Assembly: GCA_026400595.1 (NCBI GenBank)
Contig: JAPLOT010000272.1
Location: forward strand, 1-10,091
Length of the DNA: 10,091 bases
Reading direction: 5' to 3'
DNA from: Alphaproteobacteria bacterium
GTDB taxonomy: Bacteria; Pseudomonadota; Alphaproteobacteria; Rhizobiales; Aestuariivirgaceae
The notes beneath the pieces were generated by a model. The model worked only from the letters and a program-made list of their open reading frames with translations, made no database searches and had not been told where the DNA came from. This document shows, one piece after another, positions 1 through 6,242 of the stretch. The translations under genes were made by a program, and so were the position numbers. Every line of letters starts with the position of its first letter. Within the stretch, counting starts at the first letter, position 1.

Positions 1-307
1 GCGTGAAGATCCCGAAAAACAGGAGACCCATGATCACCGGATTGATCACCTTGTGCAGCAGCAGTCCGAACTTCAGCCACAGGAGATTGAGGGGCCGCAG
101 GACGGACGGATAGACAAGACCCAGCAGACCGAAGACCGCTACGACAGAAAGGCAGGCGTAGAATTTCCAGGTTGCGCCGCTGTGCCACCATGTGAAGGCG
201 GCCAGCAACGAGAAGACCACGGCAAAAGTATAGCCGAATGACCTTTCAGAAGGCGGCTTGATCACCTCCGTCTTCTCGAGAGTCTCATGGGTAGCGCCAC
301 CGGTCAT
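1..307 (-). CDS. SxtJ-family membrane protein, 3' part missing (runs off the left edge)
   Basis: Reading leftward from the ATG at 307-305, 102 codons are visible before the window ends. A purine-rich AGGTGGAG lies about 8 nt upstream as ribosome binding site. The N-terminus (about residues 1-22) is polar. Two hydrophobic segments follow, at about 25-40 and 50-66, then the PLNLLWLKFGLLLHKVINP stretch (72-90) and the start of a third hydrophobic segment. This pattern (YP.vL.PLN..W.k.G followed by NP.imG) is typical of small SxtJ-family inner-membrane proteins, named from the saxitoxin cluster. These commonly sit beside DUF5989, SGNH/GDSL-like and carbamoyltransferase genes in surface-glycan loci. 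Their biochemical role is unknown. It begins 42 bp after the oxygenase stop and is probably co-transcribed with it. The family call is from motif memory only, and the C-terminus cannot be seen. Confidence 0.7.
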   Translation of the reverse strand, partial: MTGGATHETLEKTEVIKPPSERSFGYTFAVVFSLLAAFTWWHSGATWKFYACLSVVAVFGLLGLVYPSVLRPLNLLWLKFGLLLHKVINPVIMGLLFFGIFT

Positions 308-349
308 GACTGCGGCTCCACCTGCAGAGGTCCATTCCCGAAATCCATA

Positions 350-1096
350 TCAGCTGCTCTCGATGTTGATAGTCAGCGTCTTGCGCAGGATTTTCGGATC
401 GTTGCCGGTCATTGGCCAGACCGCATGCCACGAGTTGTTGGTCTTGATGAAGACCAGGCACTGGTTCGGCTCGAAGGGGAAGGTGTTGCGCCGTTCCACG
501 TCGTCAAAGCCGAGATAGTGGTTCATTCGATTGAAGATCTTGGTCTTGTCCTTCGGCCAGACGACGGATGTCCCGCCGCCCCAGGCATCGTTCCATTCAT
601 CGTCACGGAGCATCGGCACCACCATGGTGATGAGCTTTTTGGGATGGTCCGTGTGCGGAAGAATATTTCCACCGGTAATCGGCATGGCCGAGAACTCGAA
701 GCGCGACTTGATCGTGGGAAAGTGCGGCACGGGATTGCCTCGCTTGATGGCGCGGGCCTTGAGATAGAGCCGCTCGGCAAAACCGGGAATTGGAAGGCCC
801 AGATCGAATCCGTTGCGCTTCAGCATTTCAACGGCACCGGAGACAAAAGCACCCGAGCGGATAAACTCGTGAAACCCACGCCAAGGTGCGGACGACTGAA
901 CATACCTGCGGTACTTGCCCGGATTGTTCACCTGGGAGAGCGAATACTTGTCGCCCTTGTCGGCCTTGTATTCGAACAGATCGATCGGCGGAAAGCTCTC
1001 GACCAGGGCCCGGTAGGTATCGGGCAAGAAGGCGGGCCGGGCGACACCGATCGGAAACGGCTCATAGTCGAACTTGATATTCTGGTACTGCAACAT
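350..1096 (-). CDS. Fe(II)/2-oxoglutarate-dependent oxygenase (prolyl-hydroxylase-like)
   Basis: This 248-aa protein is probably cytosolic. It has the 2OG-Fe(II) oxygenase signature: an HTD triad at H148 and D150, a distal H224 in NSWHAVWP, and R238 in ILRKTLTINI, placed to bind the 2-oxoglutarate carboxylate. The glycine-rich AWGGGTSVVWP and FEPNQCLVFIKT segments lie between the metal ligands, as in the double-stranded beta-helix fold. Such enzymes hydroxylate or otherwise oxidise a substrate using O2 and 2-oxoglutarate. The substrate is not evident; the neighbours suggest a glycan or lipid-linked intermediate (inference). I chose the ATG at 1096-1094, 4 bp after the methyltransferase stop, with AAGGG about 12 nt upstream. 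An in-frame ATG 11 codons earlier would overlap that gene (residues MGKWQGPLDV). The open frame continues upstream to 1612, but that part is an out-of-frame shadow of the preceding gene. Confidence 0.85.
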   Translation of the reverse strand: MLQYQNIKFDYEPFPIGVARPAFLPDTYRALVESFPPIDLFEYKADKGDKYSLSQVNNPGKYRRYVQSSAPWRGFHEFIRSGAFVSGAVEMLKRNGFDLGLPIPGFAERLYLKARAIKRGNPVPHFPTIKSRFEFSAMPITGGNILPHTDHPKKLITMVVPMLRDDEWNDAWGGGTSVVWPKDKTKIFNRMNHYLGFDDVERRNTFPFEPNQCLVFIKTNNSWHAVWPMTGNDPKILRKTLTINIESS

Positions 1097-1100
1097 GACG

Positions 1101-2513
1101 TCAAGCGGCCCTTGCCATTTGCCCATTTCCCTCGAAGAAGCGCCCGGCTCCGGCCAGATCCGTACGGTCCACGGCGCGCAGGTACCAGCGGATGCCGGGG
1201 CGCCGCTTCGCCGCGAGCTCAAGCTGGCCCTTCCACCACTCCGGCGTCTGAACGTTGCAAGGCGCTGGCGAACCATTCGGCAGCGACTGCGACGCCGCGG
1301 CAGTGGATACGGCGACATAGACGAAGGACTGGGCGGCCTTGAACATCTCGTCCAGCGCCCAGCCGATGTCCTCTTCAGGAACATGCTGGAGCGCGCCAAC
1401 CGAAATGACGCATCCATAGCTGTCTGCCTGCGGCTGCGGGAAAGCCGTGGCCATCGGATCATGGAGGGTAACGGAAATGCCCGGCCAGGCAGAATGACTG
1501 GCCGTCGACCCGGTTGCGCCGTAGGCGGCACCCCGGCCGGCACCGAAGTCCAGCAGGCTGCTTGCGCCCGCTTGCGAGGCAAGCTTGGCAATCTCGGCGG
1601 CGACGGCTGCAAGGGGTCGATCGGCGACCAGGGCTGCCGTCTGCGGTGATCCCTTGCCGGCCTCGAGTTGCCTGTACTGATCGATCATCTCTGCATGACG
1701 GCGGCTCGGCTTGTCCTTCGTGAAGACATTGAAGCTCGCCTTGTCGGCCGCCCGCTCAAGCGCGAACCAGACTTCGCCATCGGGATGGGGTTCGTAGCGC
1801 AGGACATCCGGAAAGGGCTGCCATGGCTGTGTCTGAAGCGTGGTGAAGTGGAAGCACTTGGATTTATCAGGAGAGTATTCCTCGTCGCGGGCATTCCACT
1901 CCCCTGGCAACCGCGCCCAGAGCTTGCCGTCATGAACGGCATCCCGGAAGAAGCTGTGAGTCTTTCCGCCCTGAGCATCCCTGAGAGTCCAGATCTTGAT
2001 CATCTTCTCGCAGTCAATGAGCATGACCGACGTCTCGCGCTCCGTGATGCACATCATGCCGGCGCCGCCCATGTCGAGATCGAACAGCTCGCCGGCGTCG
2101 GACAGATAGATCTGGTCCACGTCATTGTAGATGGCACGACCCTTGCCATCGCACATCGACGGGATGCCATAACGGTAGTTGGTGAAACCGGTCTTCCAGC
2201 CGGTGCGATCGTATCCCTTCAGATTCTTCATGAAGTAGATCTCATAGACCCGGGCCGGATCGCGCGTGTTGATCACGGACCAGACGAACACCCGCTCGGC
2301 GCGAAACTGGCCAGCCTCCGTCCCCAAGAAGATGCGGACCGGCGGCTTTCCGTTCGGCTTCACGCCGACGGCAACATCAAGGCGCAGCATCTCGGGAAAA
2401 TCTCTGACGCCCTCCGGGCGGACCAGATCCTTCTGGAACCAGTAACGCGGCGTCCGATGGTACCACCGCGTCTTGAACTGACCTTCTTTTGCGTACTTCC
2501 TAGCCATTTTCAT
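1101..2513 (-). CDS. Two-domain protein: GT8-like glycosyltransferase plus SAM-dependent methyltransferase
   Basis: The 470-aa product carries two enzymes. Residues about 58-230 look like a GT-A fold of the GT8 type: a RIFLGTEAGQF first strand, GRAIYNDVDQIYLSDAGELF with metal-binding D131-x-D133, and a late CFHFTTLQTQPW segment whose H222 matches the third metal ligand and PW motif of GT8. Residues about 315-465 form a class I methyltransferase: motif I LDFGAGRG (321-328), an acidic HDP after the next strand, a CVISVGALQHVPEEDIGWALDEMF helix region, and the SLPNG...C.V.TPEWW block found in a particular alphaproteobacterial methyltransferase group. The likely role is to add a sugar and O-methylate a glycan; acceptor and donor are unknown. 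The start is uncertain: ATG at 2513 has GGGGCG just upstream; GTG at 2516, ATG at 2507 and TTG at 2558 are alternatives. The gene lies 4 bp before the oxygenase gene, which implies coupling. Confidence 0.8.
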   Translation of the reverse strand: MKMARKYAKEGQFKTRWYHRTPRYWFQKDLVRPEGVRDFPEMLRLDVAVGVKPNGKPPVRIFLGTEAGQFRAERVFVWSVINTRDPARVYEIYFMKNLKGYDRTGWKTGFTNYRYGIPSMCDGKGRAIYNDVDQIYLSDAGELFDLDMGGAGMMCITERETSVMLIDCEKMIKIWTLRDAQGGKTHSFFRDAVHDGKLWARLPGEWNARDEEYSPDKSKCFHFTTLQTQPWQPFPDVLRYEPHPDGEVWFALERAADKASFNVFTKDKPSRRHAEMIDQYRQLEAGKGSPQTAALVADRPLAAVAAEIAKLASQAGASSLLDFGAGRGAAYGATGSTASHSAWPGISVTLHDPMATAFPQPQADSYGCVISVGALQHVPEEDIGWALDEMFKAAQSFVYVAVSTAAASQSLPNGSPAPCNVQTPEWWKGQLELAAKRRPGIRWYLRAVDRTDLAGAGRFFEGNGQMARAA

Positions 2514-2594
2514 CACGCCCCGTAGCGCGGCGCCTCTCGGTTGTGGATTCGAATACAATGACCCGGCGATAGAACACCACTCCGGGCCGGCCGC

Positions 2595-2608
2595 ATATTG
2601 ACCAATAT
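2595..2608. promoter_or_regulatory. 14-bp perfect palindrome, possible operator
   Basis: ATATTG-AC-CAATAT has 6-bp arms that match exactly. It is an AT-rich island in GC-rich sequence, about 80 bp upstream of the GT8-methyltransferase start at 2513. Its shape and place would fit a dimeric regulator site. I could not find convincing -35/-10 elements beside it, and no regulator gene is in the window. Chance occurrence cannot be excluded. Confidence 0.3.
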
Positions 2609-2625
2609 CAATTCCCCAATCCGGG

Positions 2626-2680
2626 GCGGCAGGTTCCGTCTCTTAGGGCGCAAACCTAGGCCAAAGCAAGACGTTGCCGC
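2626..2680 (-). other. Imperfect stem-loop at the 3' end of the sulfotransferase gene
   Basis: Three nested arms can pair: GCGGCA (2626-2631) with TGCCGC (2675-2680), CGTCT (2637-2641) with AGACG (2669-2673), and CTTAGG (2642-2647) with CCTAGG (2655-2660, one mismatch), around a 7-nt loop. A smaller CCCC-GGGG hairpin (2614-2626) lies next to it. The outer arm touches the sulfotransferase stop codon (2682-2680). No T-tract follows on the minus strand, so this is not a standard intrinsic terminator. It could be a 3'-end stabiliser, an attenuating structure or chance. The rest of the 2514-2679 gap has no recognisable gene. Confidence 0.25.
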
Positions 2681-3594
2681 TACATACCGGGAGTATCCTT
2701 CATGGCTGAGCTCCCATAACCCAGCCGCGGATCGAGATCGCGATCAATCACGGCCTGAAGGCGCTCCAGCACCTCGCCACTGAAGTAGTCAAGATAACCA
2801 AAGACCTTTGCGCGGCGCACCTTGAAGCTGTCGGGGTCGCCCGGATTTGCCGCACGAAGGCGCGTCGTATTGAATTTGTTCTCGATCTCTGCCTGCCGAA
2901 GCTTGTCGAATGAGGTATAGGCCGCCGCTTCCTCTGCTTCCTCCGGGCTCACCGGGCCCCCGGCCAAGGCGGTAATGCGGGCCAGGAGCTGCGCCGGCTG
3001 CGCCTTCATGTCCTCGTAGCTGACGATCATGGATCGCTCCAGCCGGTCATGCTGACGCAGGCAGTCGTTGAAGAAGCCGACGAGCGGCCGCAGCCCCCAA
3101 TCCGGATTGTCGGTGAACTCGGCCATGCTCGTCTTGCTGAGATCGACCGGCCAGTTGTTGAAGAGCTTGCGCTCGTGCAGGGCGTGTTTCTGGATGTGAA
3201 GGTAGAGCGAGACCATGATGTCCAGCGGATGGCGCACGATAAACACGACGCCCTTGCCAGCCAGCTGTGCCGCTGGCGCAGGACCAGCGATGATCGGCCG
3301 GATATAGGTATAGGCACCCATGTGCAGCTGCGGGATGCTGCGATTGAGACCATGCAGGATCTCCACATCCGGGATCACGGATTCGGGCAGCCCATACTTG
3401 TGCTGGTAGACGCGCGCCAGCTGGAAACGCAACCAGGTATTGCCGCTCTTGGGATGGCCGACAACAACGAGATCGGCACGCGCGAGCTTGCGCTTTTCGG
3501 ATAGGCCTCGAATCCCCCGCTTCAGAGCGATGCGCGGCCCGTCCGGCAGCAACCCGACAATGCGTTCGCCAATATTGGCCTGCCGATCGACCAT
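2680..3594 (-). CDS. PAPS-dependent sulfotransferase
   Basis: The 304-aa protein should transfer sulfate from 3'-phosphoadenosine 5'-phosphosulfate to an acceptor, probably a sugar or lipid hydroxyl. The PAPS 5'-phosphosulfate loop is GHPKSGNTWLR (46-56, K49 and S50-G-N-T). The 3'-phosphate motif is FIVRHPLDIMVSLY (118-131) with R121 and S129. VSYEDMKAQP (191-200) and the C-terminal KVRRAKVFGYLDYFS (258-272), which occupies the place of the RKG..G.WK-type cofactor motif, complete the Sulfotransfer_1 pattern. There is no signal peptide or membrane segment, so it is likely cytoplasmic. I chose ATG at 3594 because AAGGTGG lies about 8 nt upstream; a GTG three codons earlier (3603) is possible. 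The acceptor is unknown; the setting points to a surface glycan or glycolipid. Gaps on both sides suggest it may have its own promoter. Confidence 0.88.
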   Translation of the reverse strand: MVDRQANIGERIVGLLPDGPRIALKRGIRGLSEKRKLARADLVVVGHPKSGNTWLRFQLARVYQHKYGLPESVIPDVEILHGLNRSIPQLHMGAYTYIRPIIAGPAPAAQLAGKGVVFIVRHPLDIMVSLYLHIQKHALHERKLFNNWPVDLSKTSMAEFTDNPDWGLRPLVGFFNDCLRQHDRLERSMIVSYEDMKAQPAQLLARITALAGGPVSPEEAEEAAAYTSFDKLRQAEIENKFNTTRLRAANPGDPDSFKVRRAKVFGYLDYFSGEVLERLQAVIDRDLDPRLGYGSSAMKDTPGM

Positions 3595-3650
3595 CCTATC
3601 CACCTTTGTCCCTCAGCTGCCTTGAGCCGCGACCCGTCGCCGGTTCGGTT

Positions 3651-3705
3651 GGCGGCGCCATCGGGAGACACGCCGTGACACCGTACGCACCCGCCGGGCG
3701 CCGCC
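3651..3705. repeat. 9-bp perfect inverted repeat in the gap upstream of the sulfotransferase gene
   Basis: GGCGGCGCC (3651-3659) and GGCGCCGCC (3697-3705) are exact reverse complements with a 37-nt spacer. TTTT follows the second arm on the plus strand. No plus-strand gene ends here, and the loop is long for an intrinsic terminator, so its function is open. The 174-bp gap (3595-3768) otherwise shows no gene or clear promoter. The arms are pure G+C, which makes chance more likely. Confidence 0.3.
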
Positions 3706-3768
3706 TTTTATCGGCAAGCGGTCAACCGAGGCAATCACTGATTTGGGGTTCTGCGCAGCGCGCGACAG

Positions 3769-5031
3769 CTATGTTGCAGGGACTTCACGAAGCCTTTGCC
3801 AGGCCCGCGCCAGTATGTCGCCAACAATCATCACCTCGCCCTCGTACTGCGACAGAAGTCCGAGGATGAACTCCAGTTCCGTCTCCCGGCTATGGCCCGG
3901 CGAATAGGCATTCGGGCCCGATGCCGCCCAGGGATAGCTGCCGTCCGGATGCTGAAACAGGTCGATCCCGGCAATCACCAGCCGTTGCGGCGACAGGGCC
4001 ACTGCGGCGGCAAGCATGCTGGCGCCATTGGTCGGGCGCAGATGACCCCAGTCAAAGCGCCGGATACTGTCGGTAAGGTCGTTGACATTGAAGAATTCCG
4101 TCGCCCCCACCATCGGGTTCAATCCCCGTGCGGACGCAAGACGCACTTCTGCCTCAAGACTTTGGAGCCCGAAAATGGCACCCGCTACCGCACGCATGGT
4201 GGGACGGCCGCCCGTGAAAACCACCTGCGGGCGACTGAACCGCTGCCCCGCCTGCCAGGAGTGATTGACGCGGAACAGCACATCATGGGCAATTGCGGCG
4301 AGTGCCGGATCCTCGCTGGACGGCCCGTTGCCGAGGCACAGGATGGTCGCCGGATGTCCAAGCCGCCTCTTGAGGTCCGTGAGCGTCGCGAACCGGCGGA
4401 AGCGCCAGTCGATCATTGGCCTGTTTTTGGCAGAGCGGGTCATCCCAACCAGCGCCCGGGCCGGTGCGGCCAGCAGTGACCTCTCTTGTCTGAGGGGTTT
4501 CAGATCACGGGCCATCAGGGCGGCGAGAAAGTCCGCAGCCGCCGCGTACGTCATTGCTCCGGACGCGCCATTCGCCGCGGCCTCATCGATCAGGATGACC
4601 TGCTCACTGTCCCTCACGGCTGGCGCATCCGATTCCAGGCCACCGGCGTCTGACGCAGTCAGGGTGATCATGGAGATCGCCTGGCGCTTCAAGCTCCGAA
4701 GCAAGGCAGATGACGCCGTCGCTCGGGCCGGATCGAGGAAGACGACCGTCCGAATGTTGAGACGGCGAAGGTAGAGATCGCCAGAAACGCGGTTCCCGTA
4801 GGGCAAGGGTACCTGCCGCACTCCGGCCAGATGACTTTGCAACCACTTCGCCGTCGCAGCCACTGCGCTGGCAGACAGCAGGTTGATGCGGCTATCCCGC
4901 TTGGCAAGCGCGTCCACCAGCGGCTGCATGGCGTCAAAGGCGGCATGATGATCGGCCAGGAGGAGCAGGCCACGCTCTGCTTCCCTTCCCGGGAGCCCGA
5001 CGCGGGCAAAGGATCCGGCGGTCCCTCTCAC
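3769..5031 (-). CDS. GT29 (sialyltransferase-like) family protein with an extra N-terminal lobe
   Basis: This is a 420-aa protein. The C-terminal half carries analogues of the sialyltransferase motifs: L-motif-like TILCLGNGPSSEDPALAAIA followed by VLFRVN (229-256), S-motif-like TNGASMLAAAVAL then LVIAGIDLF (334-359), and a VS-type H380-x4-E385 in PGHSRETELEF. This supports a CMP-sugar-dependent GT-A-variant glycosyltransferase, possibly moving a nonulosonic acid such as Kdo or sialic acid (inference). The N-terminal region (about 20-125) holds LLLLADHHAAFDAMQPLVDAL and PLPYGNRVSGDLYLRRLNIRTVVFLD, which resembles the acceptor-side lobe of Kdo transferases (WaaA); this similarity is weak. The start is GTG at 5031-5029, overlapping the upstream ELM1 stop as GTGA, so translation is probably coupled. 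No membrane helix is evident. The donor and activity are unproven. Confidence 0.7.
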   Translation of the reverse strand: MRGTAGSFARVGLPGREAERGLLLLADHHAAFDAMQPLVDALAKRDSRINLLSASAVAATAKWLQSHLAGVRQVPLPYGNRVSGDLYLRRLNIRTVVFLDPARATASSALLRSLKRQAISMITLTASDAGGLESDAPAVRDSEQVILIDEAAANGASGAMTYAAAADFLAALMARDLKPLRQERSLLAAPARALVGMTRSAKNRPMIDWRFRRFATLTDLKRRLGHPATILCLGNGPSSEDPALAAIAHDVLFRVNHSWQAGQRFSRPQVVFTGGRPTMRAVAGAIFGLQSLEAEVRLASARGLNPMVGATEFFNVNDLTDSIRRFDWGHLRPTNGASMLAAAVALSPQRLVIAGIDLFQHPDGSYPWAASGPNAYSPGHSRETELEFILGLLSQYEGEVMIVGDILARAWQRLREVPAT

Positions 5032-6116
5032 GATGCCTGATCCAGAAGTTCCCCGATCCGCTGCTTCAGACGGTCGAGGTCTGGATTCCGGGCGGGTGTG
5101 TCCAGCGACACAGCACTCTCGAACAACCGGGCCAGGCCGTGGTCAACCATGGCGCGGTGAAGGCGGTCGAGGTCGCGCGGCGGCGCCAGCCAGCCACGGT
5201 CGAAGAAGGAGCGACAGACATCTGCGCGTAAACCCCGTTCAACTGCCGTCCGGTGCATGGCTGCAATGAGGCGCGCCTTCGGGCCGGCCGGCTTAGGCTG
5301 GAGCGGGAAGATGGTAAGGGGCAGGCCGGTCGCCACCCCCTCGGCAAGCATCGATTCGCTCTCGCCGGTCACGACCAGGGCATCCGCGGCCGCAAGGTAG
5401 CTGAGATAGGGATTGTCGACCCGTGCGCGTTCCCATTCATGGAAATGGGCCGCAGGCGCTGCATCCCGCATAGCCGCGATGGCATCTGCGGGCGTGCGGC
5501 GGCTGGTGACGATGGCGAGCTCGCCGCCCAGGCTTTCCACGGAACGGACGACCAGATCTGCCATCTGCCAGGCGAAATCCGCCGTGAACCCATGTTGAGC
5601 CGTCGGACCGCCCACGAGAAGCAGAAACCGGGGATGCCGCAAGCCATCCAGGGGATCGGGCCGCGCATTGCGGGCGGCGGCGAGACTCGCAGCATCGACC
5701 TTGGTGGGCGGCACGGCCAGCTCGAAGAGCCGGGGACCGGGGAAAGATCCGAAATGACTGCAGCTGACGTAAAGGTCAGAAGTTCTGCTCGCGCCACCCG
5801 CCTTGCGTCCAAGCGTGACGATGCGGCTGCGGCCGCCGCTCTGGCGCTTGATCCAGCGGGCCACTGGAATCACGCGGCGCCCCATGCCGATCACCACGTC
5901 GGGGAACGGCGGGCGCAGGCTGTCCGCACTGATCCTGCGGAGCGACAGAAGGCTGCCACCCAGAATGGGATTCGGGATATAATTCAAGAAATTAAAGGAC
6001 AGAATCCGATCCTCCGCAGGCCAGCCCATCATGCGGGCCAGCCCCTCCACCTGGGTTCGGTGGCCAGGACGGTCGTCAATCAGCAGCCAGACGCGCGGCA
6101 CAGGTGAAGCCGTCAT
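5028..6116 (-). CDS. ELM1/GtrOC1-family putative glycosyltransferase (mitochondrial fission ELM1-like)
   Basis: The 362-aa protein matches the bacterial family named after plant ELM1 and Acinetobacter GtrOC1, with a GT-B-like layout. Visible hallmarks are WLLIDDRPGHRTQVEGLA (10-27), PDVVIGMGRRVIPVARWIK (72-90), RFLLLVGGPTAQHGF (163-177), ELAIVTSRRTP (199-209) and NPYLSYLAAADALVVTGESESMLAEGVATGLPL (235-267). The last block is the usual nucleotide-sugar-side region. The proposed role is sugar transfer in LPS or capsule core assembly; no substrate can be read from sequence. I chose ATG at 6116; upstream spacing is poor (GAG...GC-ATG). An in-frame TTG at 6191 would add 25 basic residues and is less likely. 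Its stop overlaps the GT29-like start by 4 bp, so the two probably act as a pair. It is divergent from the phosphoglycerate mutase-type gene across 126 bp. Confidence 0.82.
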   Translation of the reverse strand: MTASPVPRVWLLIDDRPGHRTQVEGLARMMGWPAEDRILSFNFLNYIPNPILGGSLLSLRRISADSLRPPFPDVVIGMGRRVIPVARWIKRQSGGRSRIVTLGRKAGGASRTSDLYVSCSHFGSFPGPRLFELAVPPTKVDAASLAAARNARPDPLDGLRHPRFLLLVGGPTAQHGFTADFAWQMADLVVRSVESLGGELAIVTSRRTPADAIAAMRDAAPAAHFHEWERARVDNPYLSYLAAADALVVTGESESMLAEGVATGLPLTIFPLQPKPAGPKARLIAAMHRTAVERGLRADVCRSFFDRGWLAPPRDLDRLHRAMVDHGLARLFESAVSLDTPARNPDLDRLKQRIGELLDQAS

Positions 6117-6242
6117 GCAGGGCAGCTCGCGCGGTCTCGGGTGGCGTGCAACATGCGGTCGCGGTTTGGACCGGTACAGGGCGGTTTTCAAGAGCGGTGA
6201 GATGGTCTAACACGCGCCCGACAAAGCACAGAACTCAGGCGG
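6117..6242. promoter_or_regulatory. Divergent intergenic region, presumed to hold promoters both ways
   Basis: These 126 bp separate the ELM1 gene (leftward) from the phosphoglycerate mutase-type gene (rightward), so transcription starts in both directions are expected here. I looked for sigma-70-like pairs and found only weak candidates, such as TTGGAC near 6167 with no good -10. GCGGTTT occurs twice (near 6161 and 6181) as a short direct repeat. The region is assigned by gene layout, not by a motif. Confidence 0.4.

Noticed and set aside
287..1342. Long plus-strand open frame (351 codons) opposite the oxygenase and methyltransferase genes
   Set aside because: Its translation shows no family motif and is Arg/Gly/His-rich, as expected from the complement of GC-rich coding sequence. 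The minus strand carries clear enzyme motifs there.
1097..1612. Upstream extension of the oxygenase frame to 1612
   Set aside because: This part is Ser/Arg/Pro-rich and out of frame with the methyltransferase domain, which has real motifs over the same bases.
1668..2525. Plus-strand open frame (285 codons) opposite the GT8-like domain
   Set aside because: No recognisable domain; the opposite strand encodes conserved GT8-like metal-site motifs.
3796..4479. Plus-strand open frame (227 codons) opposite the GT29-like gene
   Set aside because: Shadow frame with low-complexity Arg/Pro content and no ribosome binding site; the opposite strand has the motif-bearing gene.
5253..6107. Plus-strand open frame (284 codons) opposite the ELM1 gene
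   Set aside because: No family resemblance; it mirrors conserved ELM1 blocks on the minus strand.
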